Shown in pieces: positions 33,548 through 42,735 of a stretch of 64,000 nt of DNA (its first letter is position 1; the number at the start of each line of letters is the position of its first letter). Location of the stretch: assembly GCA_003611875.1 (NCBI GenBank), contig RAYY01000008.1, positions 1-64,000 of the forward strand. Direction: 5' to 3'. A model generated the notes under the pieces. The model searched no databases and was not told the origin of the DNA. It worked only from the letters and a program-made list of their open reading frames with translations. This DNA comes from a bacterium D16-56 (GTDB taxonomy: Bacteria; Bacillota; Clostridia; Lachnospirales; Lachnospiraceae). The translations under genes were made by a program, and so were the position numbers.

Positions 33548-34633
33548 TTACTTCACATCCATATATCCCTGTGCTGCCAGAAGCTCTGCGCACAGCACTG
33601 CTCCGCCTGCTGCTCCCCTCAGCGTATTATGGGACAGCCCTACAAACTTATAATCATACACGGTATCCTCCCGCAGCCGTCCTACGGAAATCCCCATTCC
33701 ATTCTCAAAATCCACATCCAATGAGACCTGAGGCCGGTTGTCCTCCTCCAGATACTGGATGAACTGCTTGGGTGCACTGGGAAGCTTCAGCTCCTGGGGA
33801 AGCCCCTTAAAGCTGACCATCCTTTCAATCAGCTCCTCCTTAGCAGGCTTTTTGCGGAACTTTACAAACACTGCCGCCGTATGTCCGTTAAGAACCGGCA
33901 CCCGAATGCACTGACAGGTGATCACCGGCTCTGCCGCCTTCACGATCTGCCCGTTTTCAATCCTTCCCCACAGACGCAGAGGCTCCTGTTCGCTCTTCTC
34001 CTCCTCGCCGCCAATATAGGGAATAATATTCTCCACCATCTCCGGCCAATCCTGAAAAGTCTTTCCTGCTCCGGAGATCGCCTGATAGGTAGTCGCCACC
34101 ACCTCATAAGGCTCAAACTCCTTCCACGCTGTCAGCACCGGCGCATAGCTTTGGATGGAGCAATTAGGCTTTACTGCAATAAACCCTCTCTTTGTTCCCA
34201 GACGCTTCCTCTGAGACTCAATCACCTGAAAATGCTCCGGGTTGATCTCCGGAACCACCATGGGTACATCCTTTGTCCAGCGATGAGCGCTGTTGTTGGA
34301 AACCACCGGCACCTCCGCCCTGGCATAAGCCTCCTCAATCGCCCGAATCTCATCCTTGCTCATATCCACGGCGCTGAATACCATATCCACCTCAGCGGAA
34401 ACCTTCTCCACCTCATTGACATTCATCACCACCATATTCTTCACCGACTCCGGCATAGGAGTATCCATCTTCCAACGGCCTCCCACCGCCTGCTCATACG
34501 TCTTTCCGGCAGAACGGGGACTGGCCGCCACTGCCGTCACCTCAAACCAAGGATGCTTCTCTAAAATCGTAATAAACCTCTGTCCCACCATGCCGGTAGC
34601 GCCCAGCACACCTGCCCGCAGCTTTTTGTCCAT
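33548..34633 (-). CDS. asd: Aspartate-semialdehyde dehydrogenase (archaeal/fungal-type)
   Basis: 361 residues. It converts aspartyl phosphate to aspartate semialdehyde for lysine, diaminopimelate, threonine and methionine synthesis. The Rossmann start is GVLGATGMVGQRF, the active-site Cys lies in KPNCSIQSY at about 154-162, and SGAGKTF and the C-terminal SVGRLREDTVYDYKF are typical of the archaeal/fungal-type branch found in many Clostridia. ATG follows GAGGAG. A weak TTGATT-17-TAGGAT promoter lies at 34673-34701. No lysine riboswitch or T-box is apparent in the leader. It is monocistronic, or shares readthrough with the HNH gene downstream. Confidence 0.95.
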   Translation of the reverse strand: MDKKLRAGVLGATGMVGQRFITILEKHPWFEVTAVAASPRSAGKTYEQAVGGRWKMDTPMPESVKNMVVMNVNEVEKVSAEVDMVFSAVDMSKDEIRAIEEAYARAEVPVVSNNSAHRWTKDVPMVVPEINPEHFQVIESQRKRLGTKRGFIAVKPNCSIQSYAPVLTAWKEFEPYEVVATTYQAISGAGKTFQDWPEMVENIIPYIGGEEEKSEQEPLRLWGRIENGQIVKAAEPVITCQCIRVPVLNGHTAAVFVKFRKKPAKEELIERMVSFKGLPQELKLPSAPKQFIQYLEEDNRPQVSLDVDFENGMGISVGRLREDTVYDYKFVGLSHNTLRGAAGGAVLCAELLAAQGYMDVK

Positions 34634-34782
34634 AATTTTTCTCTCCTCATCTTCAATCTTTTTGCTTTGACTATCCTATCTCATCTTGGCAAAAAAATCA
34701 ATACCTATTCGTCACAAAAATACATTTGTCCGTATATTACATACAAATCAGACAATCATTCCGTCAGACAATGGTTTCGGCA

Positions 34783-34946
34783 GCCTAGTACTCCGTACCT
34801 GAAGTTCCTGTGTAAATTTTCGAGGATATTTTTTCGAGTGTGCAAGTTCAGAAACGGAGGCGTAGCGGGCTGCGCTGAGTATTCTGGACTTGTGCACTCG
34901 GGAAAACAGATCGAAATATTTACACAAGAGTTTTCAGTACTAGCCA
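34783..34946. repeat. Long imperfect inverted-repeat element
   Basis: Two arms of about 62-68 bases pair imperfectly: GCCTAGTACT, GTGTAAAT, TTCGAGTG and CAAGTTCAGAA on the left match AGTACTAGCC, ATTTACAC, CACTCGGG and TTCTGGACTTG on the right. They enclose a GC-rich loop of about 28 bases (ACGGAGGCGTAGCGGGCTGC and on). No ORF fits it. It is in the 532-base space between asd and parC and looks like a MITE-type or REP-like insert, or a large structured RNA. Confidence 0.75.
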
Positions 34947-34975
34947 ACACGCGAAAATTTCCTGATTCCCTTAAT

Positions 34976-35023
34976 TAAGAAGCAGTTTCTTCTATAATAT
35001 AATATAGAAGAAACTGCTTCTTA
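34976..35023. terminator. 21-bp perfect hairpin downstream of parC
   Basis: The 21 bases from 34976 (TAAGAAGCAGTTTCTTCTAT plus A) pair perfectly with 35003-35023 around a six-base loop. There is no clear U-tract on either side, but it is the only strong stem between parC and asd and may stop or stabilise the parEC transcript. The 140 bases between it and parC show no gene; an in-frame 25-codon stretch ending at 35066 is too short to call. Confidence 0.5.
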
Positions 35024-35165
35024 TACTTTCTTGCCTTTTCCTTCCTCTTTTCCCAATCTCCCTTAAACAAACTCTCCCGCAATCGGCGCCAATTCCCGCA
35101 TAAAATGGACGATCTCATTGGTATTCAGGATCCAAATTAGAAAAAGGGGTTATCATAGCTTCCTT

Positions 35166-37400
35166 TTATCCCCGTACCTTACTCCCTTTCCCATCCCTTT
35201 TTCCCACCTTCATCCGATTCAGATGGACCTCTTTCTTCTTATAGGTAATCACCGGCTGCTCCCCCACAAAATATACCTGCTCCAAGAACTCATGCTCTGC
35301 CAGCTTGATTCCTCTTACCCCCCTGGCATTCTTTTTCATCTCCGGAATTTCCGCTGCAGCAAACCGTAAAAATACATCTTCACTGGTCTGAAGCACCACC
35401 TCTGTCTCCGCTCCGATCGGGCGCACGGTCAGCACCTCATCCCCCTCTGAAAGCTTTGTGGAAGCCACGGTCCGGTTATTCGTAACAAATTCCTCGGCAG
35501 GCGTCAGCTTTACCAATGCCAGCTTTGTGGCAAAAAGCAGCTTCTGTCCTGCCATGGCCTCCTGACAGCTCATCCAGACAATATTCTCCTTCCCTCCGTC
35601 AAACTTGCTTACATTGTCCAGGGGCGTCCCTTTATCCCGCATCTTCCCAAAGGGAATATCCGTTATCTTTACCTGATGCAGATTCCCCTTGTCTGTAAAC
35701 ACACACAGCTTATCCGTATTCATGGTAGAAACCACATACTTGTATTCCCCATCCACAGTCTCCCGGTTCCGCTCATAGGTGTTTTTATCCAATATTTTAC
35801 AGTACCCAAACCGATCCATGACAAATGCTACCTCCTGTGCCTCCATAGGCGCTTCCTCATAGACTGCTTCCTTTCCGTCCTCGATCTGCGTCCGTCTAGG
35901 CTGGGCAAATTCCTTCTTAATGTTGTCCAGATCCTCCAAAATCACCTGGTTCATGGCAGCCCGGTCTTTCAATATCTTCTGATATTCCTGGATCCGCTTC
36001 AAACACTCCTTATACTCCTTCTGCAGCGCCAGAATCTCAAGTCCGATCAGCTTGTACAGCCGCATCTCCAAAATGGCTGATGCCTGCTTTTCCGTAAACC
36101 GCAGCGCCTTAGCGTCCTCCTCAAATCCCGGATGGCGGAACTTAATATTGGAAATATCCCCATTCATCAGACAAACCTTGGCGTCCTTCAGATTTTTTGC
36201 TCCCCTTAGAATGGCAATAATCAGATCTATCACGTCACAAGCCTTGATCAGACCTTCCCGGATCTCCTTTCTCTCCAGCTCCTTATCCAGCAAAGCCTGA
36301 TATTTTCTGGTAGCATTCTCATACTGAAAATCCAGATAATTCTTCAGGATCCCCCGCAGGCTTAATGTCTCCGGCCTTCCTTTGGCAATGGCCAGCATGT
36401 TGACTCCAAAGGTATCCTCCAGCTTTGTCTTTTTATAGAGAATATTTTTAATCTTCTCCACATCTGCATCTCGCCGAAGCTCCAGCACAATACGGATCCC
36501 CTCCTTGCTGGACTGATTGGAAATATCTACCACATCTGTCAGCTTCCGGCTCTCCACCAGCTCCGCCACATCCATCAAAAACTTGTTGATCCCAGTTCCG
36601 ATCATGGTATAAGGAATCTCACTGATAATCAGCTTGTCCTTATCACTGCGCCGCCGTCCCAGCTCTACCTCCATCTTTCCCCGCAGCTTGATCTTCCCCA
36701 CTCCGGTCTCATAGATCTCTGCAAGCCCGCTTTTGTTGGCAATGATTCCTCCTGTGGGAAAATCCGGCCCCGGAAGGTAAGCCATCATCTCCTGGGCAGA
36801 CATTTCAGGCCTGTCAATGAATGCCTTTACCAGATCAATAACCTCCCCCAGATTGTGAGGAGGAATGCTGGTGCTCATACCCACAGCAATCCCCTCAGAG
36901 CCATTGATCAAAAGATTGGGCACCCGGACCGGCAGCACCTCCGGCTCCTTCTCCGATTCGTCATAATTGGACACAAAGTTTACGGTCTTATCCAGATCCT
37001 TTAAATAAACCTCCTCCGCAAACTTTTTCAGCCTTGCCTCTGTATAACGCATGGCTGCGGCTCCATCCCCCTCAATAGAACCAAAGTTCCCATGTCCGTC
37101 CACCAGAGCCATGCCCTTCTTAAAGTCCTGAGAAAGCACTACCAAGGTCTCATAGATGGAGCTGTCTCCGTGAGGGTGATATTTACCCATGGTATCACCC
37201 ACAATACGAGCTGATTTCCGATGAGGCTTGTCATGTCCCAGCCTCAGCTCACTCATATCATAAAGCACCCGTCTTTGTACTGGCTTTAACCCGTCCCTTG
37301 CATCTGGAATAGCCCGTGCCGTAATCACACTCATAGAATAATTCAGATAGCTGCGCTGCATTTCTTCTGAAAATTCTGTTGTCAATATTTTCTCTGCCAT
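35166..37400 (-). CDS. parC: DNA topoisomerase IV subunit A
   Basis: 744 residues from the ATG at 37400 (MAEKIL), five bases after GGAG. The catalytic tyrosine is in AAAMRYTEARL at about 118-128, and the quinolone region reads HPHGDSSIYETL, the ParC rather than GyrA form. The C-terminal beta-pinwheel is present but has no GyrA-box (QRRGGKG) that I can find, which also favours ParC. The protein cuts and passes DNA to decatenate chromosomes with ParE. The gene follows parE by 38 bases, so they form one operon. Ser in the resistance-determining position is wild type. Confidence 0.88.
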   Translation of the reverse strand: MAEKILTTEFSEEMQRSYLNYSMSVITARAIPDARDGLKPVQRRVLYDMSELRLGHDKPHRKSARIVGDTMGKYHPHGDSSIYETLVVLSQDFKKGMALVDGHGNFGSIEGDGAAAMRYTEARLKKFAEEVYLKDLDKTVNFVSNYDESEKEPEVLPVRVPNLLINGSEGIAVGMSTSIPPHNLGEVIDLVKAFIDRPEMSAQEMMAYLPGPDFPTGGIIANKSGLAEIYETGVGKIKLRGKMEVELGRRRSDKDKLIISEIPYTMIGTGINKFLMDVAELVESRKLTDVVDISNQSSKEGIRIVLELRRDADVEKIKNILYKKTKLEDTFGVNMLAIAKGRPETLSLRGILKNYLDFQYENATRKYQALLDKELERKEIREGLIKACDVIDLIIAILRGAKNLKDAKVCLMNGDISNIKFRHPGFEEDAKALRFTEKQASAILEMRLYKLIGLEILALQKEYKECLKRIQEYQKILKDRAAMNQVILEDLDNIKKEFAQPRRTQIEDGKEAVYEEAPMEAQEVAFVMDRFGYCKILDKNTYERNRETVDGEYKYVVSTMNTDKLCVFTDKGNLHQVKITDIPFGKMRDKGTPLDNVSKFDGGKENIVWMSCQEAMAGQKLLFATKLALVKLTPAEEFVTNNRTVASTKLSEGDEVLTVRPIGAETEVVLQTSEDVFLRFAAAEIPEMKKNARGVRGIKLAEHEFLEQVYFVGEQPVITYKKKEVHLNRMKVGKRDGKGSKVRG

Positions 37401-37438
37401 TGGTTCTCCATTCTTATACTGGTTTGTGTTCATCTGAT

Positions 37439-39358
37439 CTAGGCATCAATCTCCGCTTCATCCGCATGATCATGGATAAACTTTCTCCGCGGCGGCACCT
37501 CACTGCCCATCAGCATTTCTGTCACCTCGGAAGCTAACCGTGCATCCTCGATCTCTACCCGCTTTAACACCCGCCGCTCCGGATCTAAGGTTGTCTCCCA
37601 AAGCTGCTCCGGATCCATCTCTCCAAGACCCTTGTACCGCTGAAGCCGAAAATCCCCTTTATGGCTTTTCCGATACCTTTCCAGCTCCTTATCGTCATAC
37701 AAGTACTGCTCCTGCCCTCTGCCGGGAATCACCTTATAGAGAGGCGGCATAGCAATAAACACATGTCCGTTGTAAATCAATTCCGGCATAAACCGATACA
37801 AAAAAGTCAAAAGCAGGGTATCAATATGACTGCCGTCCACATCCGCATCCGTCATCAGAATAATCTTGTGATACCGCAGCTTCCCCAAATCAAAATCATT
37901 TCCATACCCTTCTGAAAATCCGCATCCAAACGCATTGATCATGGTCTTAATCTCTGCATTGGCCAGCACCTTGTCCATGGATGCCTTCTCCACATTCAGG
38001 ATTTTCCCCCGAATAGGCAGAATGGCCTGATACATCCGGTTCCTTGCCGTCTTCGCCGACCCGCCGGCAGAATCTCCCTCCACAATAAAAATCTCACACT
38101 TCGCTGCGTCCCGGCTCTCACAGTTAGCCAGCTTCCCGTTGCTGTCAAAGGAAAATTTGGATTTGGTCAGCATATTGGTTCTGGCCTTTTCCTCTGCCTT
38201 ACGGATCTTGGCCGACTTTTCCGCACAGGCAATAATCCCCTTGAGCACCTCCACATTCCGGTCAAAATAATGCTGCAGAAGGTCTCCACTGACCGAAAAC
38301 ACGGCCTTCGTGGCATCGGCGCTGGCTAACTTAGTCTTGGTCTGCCCCTCAAAAATCGGATCCGGATGCTTCACCGCCACAATAGCCGTCATTCCGTTCC
38401 GTGTATCCGCCCCGGTGAAATTGGACTCCTTCTCCTTTAAAATCCCCAGCTCCCTGGCATAAGAATTGATCATCTGGGTAAACCGAGTCTTAAACCCGAC
38501 CAGGTGAGTACCGCCTTCCTGGGTGAAAATATTATTGCAGAACCCCAGAATATTCTCCTCAAACGTATCCACAAACTGGATGGCAAGCTCCACCTCAATC
38601 CCCTCCAGCTTGTCCTTTACATAAATCGGGTCGTGGATGGCATTCTTTCCATTATTAATCTCCTTCACATAAGCTGCCAGCCCCTCCGGTTCATGAAACG
38701 TAATCGTCTCCTCCTCCCCCGGCCGCCGGTTCTCATAAGCAATCGTCAATCCGGGATTTAAGTAAGCAGTCTCGTGAAGCCGGCTTTTCAGCCAGTCCGC
38801 TTTAAAACGGGTTCTCTCAAAAATCTCTCCGTCCGGCAGAAAATTAATCTCTGTTCCCGTCTCCTTCGTCTTTCCGATCACCGGCAGCAGCCCATCCACC
38901 AGCTCTACCACCGGCAGTCCTCTCTCGTAAGCATCATGATGAATCCTCCCGCCCCGGTAAATCTTAATGTCCATATGAACCGACAGCGCATTGACCACCG
39001 AAGATCCCACTCCATGAAGCCCTCCGCTGGTCTTATAGGCATTATTGTCAAACTTCCCCCCTGCATGAAGGGTGGAAAACACGATACGCGCCGCAGACAT
39101 CCCCTTCTTATGCATCTCAACCGGAATTCCCCGTCCGCTGTCCTTCACCGTACAAGAACCATCCGCCTCCAGAATCACCTGGATCTGATCACAATATCCT
39201 GCCAGGTGCTCATCTACCGCATTGTCCACAATCTCATAAATCAGATGGTTCAGCCCCTTGGTCCCCACTCCTCCTATGTACATGCCTGGCCGCTTCCGGA
39301 CTGCTTCCAAACCCTCCAGGACGGTAATGCTGTCCGCATTATACTGTGTCTTCGCCAT
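37439..39358 (-). CDS. parE: DNA topoisomerase IV subunit B
   Basis: 639 residues from the ATG at 39358, four bases after AGAGGAGT; the frame extends 34 codons further without a site. The GHKL ATPase opens with VRKRPGMYIGG, then EIVDNAVDEHLAG and the glycine loop TSGGLHGVGSSVVNAL. The Toprim domain has the EGDSAGGSAK motif and DADVDGSHID. Length and motifs fit ParE. A TTGCTT-18-TATAAT promoter with an extended TG lies at 39559-39588, giving a leader of about 195 bases. Confidence 0.9.
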   Translation of the reverse strand: MAKTQYNADSITVLEGLEAVRKRPGMYIGGVGTKGLNHLIYEIVDNAVDEHLAGYCDQIQVILEADGSCTVKDSGRGIPVEMHKKGMSAARIVFSTLHAGGKFDNNAYKTSGGLHGVGSSVVNALSVHMDIKIYRGGRIHHDAYERGLPVVELVDGLLPVIGKTKETGTEINFLPDGEIFERTRFKADWLKSRLHETAYLNPGLTIAYENRRPGEEETITFHEPEGLAAYVKEINNGKNAIHDPIYVKDKLEGIEVELAIQFVDTFEENILGFCNNIFTQEGGTHLVGFKTRFTQMINSYARELGILKEKESNFTGADTRNGMTAIVAVKHPDPIFEGQTKTKLASADATKAVFSVSGDLLQHYFDRNVEVLKGIIACAEKSAKIRKAEEKARTNMLTKSKFSFDSNGKLANCESRDAAKCEIFIVEGDSAGGSAKTARNRMYQAILPIRGKILNVEKASMDKVLANAEIKTMINAFGCGFSEGYGNDFDLGKLRYHKIILMTDADVDGSHIDTLLLTFLYRFMPELIYNGHVFIAMPPLYKVIPGRGQEQYLYDDKELERYRKSHKGDFRLQRYKGLGEMDPEQLWETTLDPERRVLKRVEIEDARLASEVTEMLMGSEVPPRRKFIHDHADEAEIDA

Positions 39359-39558
39359 TGATACTCCTCTCTCCGCGCAACCATTTTGCCGCCAGTCTCC
39401 CCTAAGGAACGATTCATAAATAGCTTGTAAGCCGTTCCTAACTGTCAAAAGTCTTGTCATTGCTGTTGAAACTGCCGTGCCTGTTCTGTCACATCCGTTC
39501 GGCTTCGCTTTTTCTATTCTGATCTTTGAAAATTCCTTTGGAAAAAGCGCACGTTCCC

Positions 39559-39611
39559 ATTATACACAAAAAGTGGTGGAAAAAGCAAGTGATTTATCGA
39601 ACTTACTTTCG
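39559..39611 (-). promoter_or_regulatory. parE promoter with a LexA-like box upstream
   Basis: Minus strand: TTGCTT (39583-39588) and TGTGTATAAT (-10 at 39559-39564) are 18 bases apart. Just upstream, 39598-39611 reads CGAACTTACTTTCG, one mismatch from the Firmicute LexA consensus CGAAC-N4-GTTCG, inside a wider TTATCGAA/TTCGATAA inverted repeat. It could instead serve the divergent GGDEF/EAL gene, whose -35 lies 56 bases away. Confidence 0.5.
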
Positions 39612-39666
39612 ATAAAAAAGAATACCTTTATTTAAGAACAAACAATTTTTGAATAAACAGTAGCTC

Positions 39667-39695
39667 TTGATTTCACCTCCGGAAAATAGTACAAT
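39667..39695 (+). promoter_or_regulatory. Promoter of the GGDEF/EAL gene
   Basis: TTGATT (39667-39672), a 17-base spacer and TACAAT (39690-39695), followed by AGGAGG and an ATG at 39727. Because the longer reading frame would begin inside this -35 box, the promoter supports the later start. Confidence 0.65.
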
Positions 39696-39726
39696 ATACT
39701 TAATCAATCATACAGGAGGACCCTAT

Positions 39727-42717
39727 ATGGAACATCCAATGTCCCCGAAAATGGAATCACGCATCTCCCTGTCCCACACCGAACTGAACCCCTTAACAGG
39801 CTTATATGACAGCCGGGGCTTTATGCACCAGGCCAAGTCCTGGATCCCTAACCTGTCTCCCAAAGCATATGCCATGATTGCCATTGACATAGCACATTTT
39901 CGCCTGTTCAACAAATTTTATGGAAGAGATGCAGGAGACAGGCTTCTGATCTACATAGCTGACCATCTCAAAAACATCCAGGAATGCCGCCGCGGACTTG
40001 CCGGATATTTCGGCAGCGACAACTTTTGCATCATCATGCCTTTTCACGATGATGCAGTCCGGCAGCTTAAAGAGGACCTTTTAAAAGGGATTCTTCAATG
40101 GAGCGATATGACCGGCTTTCGTCCTTCCCTTGGAGTCTGCACTATTGACGACATCAGCCTTTCTCCGGAAACCCTGTATGACCGGGCGACCATGGCCCTC
40201 TCCCAGATTCCGGATAATTCTGCTGACCGAATCCGCATCTACGATCCCGGGATGGAGAACAAGCTGGAAGAAGAATGGATGCTTTTATCAGAGATCAAGA
40301 ATGCACTCCAGCATGAAGAATTTACCTTTTACGCACAGCCTCAATGCGATATTACCACAGGAAAGATTGTGGGAGCCGAATCCTTGGTACGCTGGCAGCA
40401 CAGCTCCAAGGGCATGGTACCGCCGGCAGCCTTTATTCCGATTCTGGAAAAAACCGGCTTTATTATACATCTGGACAAGTATGTATGGAAAAAGGTCTGC
40501 CAATGGATGCGCGGCTGGATTGACAAGGGTTATTCCCCGGTTCCCATTTCCATTAATATTTCCCGTATTGATATTCTCTCTGCAGATGTTCCCCAATATC
40601 TGCTGGAGCTTATCCATACCTACGACCTTTCTCCCAAGCTTATCAAGGCTGAGATCACAGAGAGTGCTTATGCAGAGGAGGACGATATCATCAACCAAAC
40701 GGTCAAACGTCTTCGTGAGGCCGGATTTTTAGTAATGATGGATGATTTTGGAAGCGGCTATTCTTCCCTGAACATGCTGAAAAGCACTGAGGTGGATGTG
40801 TTAAAGCTTGACATGCGTTTTCTTGATATTCATGGTGAAGAAGAACAAAAGGGAATCGGCATTCTGGAATCTGTCGTCAATATGGCCCGGCTTCTGGGGA
40901 TTCCCATTATCGTGGAGGGTGTGGAGACCGTCCAGCATGAACGGTTTCTGCGGAATATGGGCTGCCAGTATGCTCAGGGCTATTACTATTATAAACCACT
41001 TCCCATAGATCAGTTTGAGCTTCTTTTGTCCGATGAGAGAAAATTAGACCACAGGGGACTGAAATGCCGTCAGGTAGAAGCCCTCCACACAAGAGAATTT
41101 TTAGATGGTAATCTGTTCACGGATACCATGGTCAATAACATTTTAGGTGCTGCCGCTTTTTATGATGTTTTTGAAAACCAGATTGAAATCACCCGGGTCA
41201 ATAACCAGTATTTCCGCATGTCCGGCGTTTCCCCCAATGAAGAAACGAATTACAACAGGAAATTCTGGAACCATGTCCGGGACGATGACCGCCCTCTTTT
41301 ATTTTCGCTTTTTGAGCGTGCTTACGACAACCGCCCGGAAAGCGCTGAGGGCTATATCCATTACCTTCGGGTAGACGGCAAGGTGCTTTGGGTCTACATG
41401 AGAGTCTTTTTCCTGAGAGAAAAGGAAGGACATAAGCTCTTCTACGGCTCCTTAGTGGACATGACCTCCATGCGGGAAAAGGCAGAGGGCCGGCGGGCGC
41501 CGGATCCTCAGGTGACGGAAATCACCCAGCTTCAGCAGAACCGTCTGGAGCAGTACTATGGCAATATTCCCTGCGGATACGGCCTTTCCAAAATTCTTCT
41601 GGATGATTCGGGCAGCCCTTGTGACTATGAGATCATCTATATTAACCACGAGATGGAAAAGGTATGCGGGGATGACAAGCAGCGTCTTCGCCATCTGATC
41701 CTGAAAACCTTTGGAGACAACCAGAAAGAACTGCTGGCCAAAGCCTACCAGGCTGCTTTTTTAGGAGAAACCCTGAATCATTATGCCTACAGCTCTATAT
41801 CCGGCCACTACCTGCAGTTAACCCTGTACCAATATGAATACGGGTATGTAGCCTGCCTGATGCGGGACGTGACCCACATGCAGATCCACGAAGGCGCTTT
41901 AAACAGCATGGTGCTTTCCTATCGGGAGGTCTATTTCCTCCATCTCAAAGACAATTATTGCCGAATGATCTATCCTGACGAAAACCGCATGATGGAACGT
42001 GGAAATTACGAGGCAGTCATTAACCGCCACTTCGGCACCGGGAAAATTTTAAAATACGATGAGGCCAACGTCCGCCGGTTCTTATCTTTAGAGAATTTGA
42101 GGGCTTCTCTTAAAGAACAGAACTCGGTAGAATACCGATACCGCAGAAGCGCCAAGGATACAAAAGACGAATGGTGCCTGACCAGTGTAACGGTCAGCGA
42201 ACGGGAAAACGGTGTGCCCAAGACTGCCGTGATCACCATTCGAAGCATTGACGCCATTATGAAGGAGGAAGAAGACCGCAGACAGCTCCGCATGGCAGAA
42301 TCCCTGGCCAACATGTCTGACGGGTTCTTTATCTACCGTGCCAAGGAGGATGAAAAAATTCTTTATGCTAACCCGGCTGTGGTAGAGCTCTTTGGATGCA
42401 AGTCCATGGAGGACTTTTTGGGTATGGTAAACAGCTCTTTTAAGGGAATGGTACATCCGGAGGATTTAAACCGGGTTGAATGGGATATCCAACAGCAAGT
42501 TGAAAGCTCCGACGGAAATATGGACTATGTCCAATACCGGATTATCCGCAAGGACGGTCAGATCCGCTGGGTCGATGACTGCGGACATCTGGAAAGCTCC
42601 GAATGGGGAGAAGAAAACCGGCTGTTTTATGTGTTCATCAAGGATATCACAGAAAGCATCACAGATATCCAGAAAGAAAAGCTGCTTCATTCCAATCAGT
42701 TTTATACGACCGAATAA
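39727..42717 (+). CDS. GGDEF-EAL-PAS cyclic-di-GMP signalling protein
   Basis: 996 residues from the ATG at 39727, eight bases after AGGAGG. Residues about 25-160 are a GGDEF domain whose active site is degenerate (GSDNF in place of GGDEF), so it probably does not make c-di-GMP. Residues about 170-425 are an EAL domain with the catalytic set present: ESLVRW (Ser for Ala in EAL), the Asp pair in MDDFGSGYSSL, the Lys in VLKLDM and the Glu in VEGVETVQHERF, suggesting an active phosphodiesterase. Three or more PAS-like modules follow, the last with SDGFFIYRAKEDEKILYANP. No membrane segment is seen, so sensing is cytoplasmic. The EAL precedes the PAS modules, the reverse of the usual order. Confidence 0.85.
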   Translation: MEHPMSPKMESRISLSHTELNPLTGLYDSRGFMHQAKSWIPNLSPKAYAMIAIDIAHFRLFNKFYGRDAGDRLLIYIADHLKNIQECRRGLAGYFGSDNFCIIMPFHDDAVRQLKEDLLKGILQWSDMTGFRPSLGVCTIDDISLSPETLYDRATMALSQIPDNSADRIRIYDPGMENKLEEEWMLLSEIKNALQHEEFTFYAQPQCDITTGKIVGAESLVRWQHSSKGMVPPAAFIPILEKTGFIIHLDKYVWKKVCQWMRGWIDKGYSPVPISINISRIDILSADVPQYLLELIHTYDLSPKLIKAEITESAYAEEDDIINQTVKRLREAGFLVMMDDFGSGYSSLNMLKSTEVDVLKLDMRFLDIHGEEEQKGIGILESVVNMARLLGIPIIVEGVETVQHERFLRNMGCQYAQGYYYYKPLPIDQFELLLSDERKLDHRGLKCRQVEALHTREFLDGNLFTDTMVNNILGAAAFYDVFENQIEITRVNNQYFRMSGVSPNEETNYNRKFWNHVRDDDRPLLFSLFERAYDNRPESAEGYIHYLRVDGKVLWVYMRVFFLREKEGHKLFYGSLVDMTSMREKAEGRRAPDPQVTEITQLQQNRLEQYYGNIPCGYGLSKILLDDSGSPCDYEIIYINHEMEKVCGDDKQRLRHLILKTFGDNQKELLAKAYQAAFLGETLNHYAYSSISGHYLQLTLYQYEYGYVACLMRDVTHMQIHEGALNSMVLSYREVYFLHLKDNYCRMIYPDENRMMERGNYEAVINRHFGTGKILKYDEANVRRFLSLENLRASLKEQNSVEYRYRRSAKDTKDEWCLTSVTVSERENGVPKTAVITIRSIDAIMKEEEDRRQLRMAESLANMSDGFFIYRAKEDEKILYANPAVVELFGCKSMEDFLGMVNSSFKGMVHPEDLNRVEWDIQQQVESSDGNMDYVQYRIIRKDGQIRWVDDCGHLESSEWGEENRLFYVFIKDITESITDIQKEKLLHSNQFYTTE

Positions 42718-42735
42718 GAAGGGGTATTGACAACT

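Noticed and set aside
34634-34782. Lysine riboswitch or T-box before asd
   Set aside because: No conserved T-box or lysine aptamer motif was found in the leader.
35066-35143. Gene remnant downstream of parC
   Set aside because: A 25-codon open stretch on the minus strand (ending ELAPIAGEFV) looks protein-like but is too short to support a call.
35166-39358. gyrB-gyrA pair
   Set aside because: HPHGDSSIYETL and the absence of a visible GyrA box fit topoisomerase IV better, though a full alignment would be decisive.
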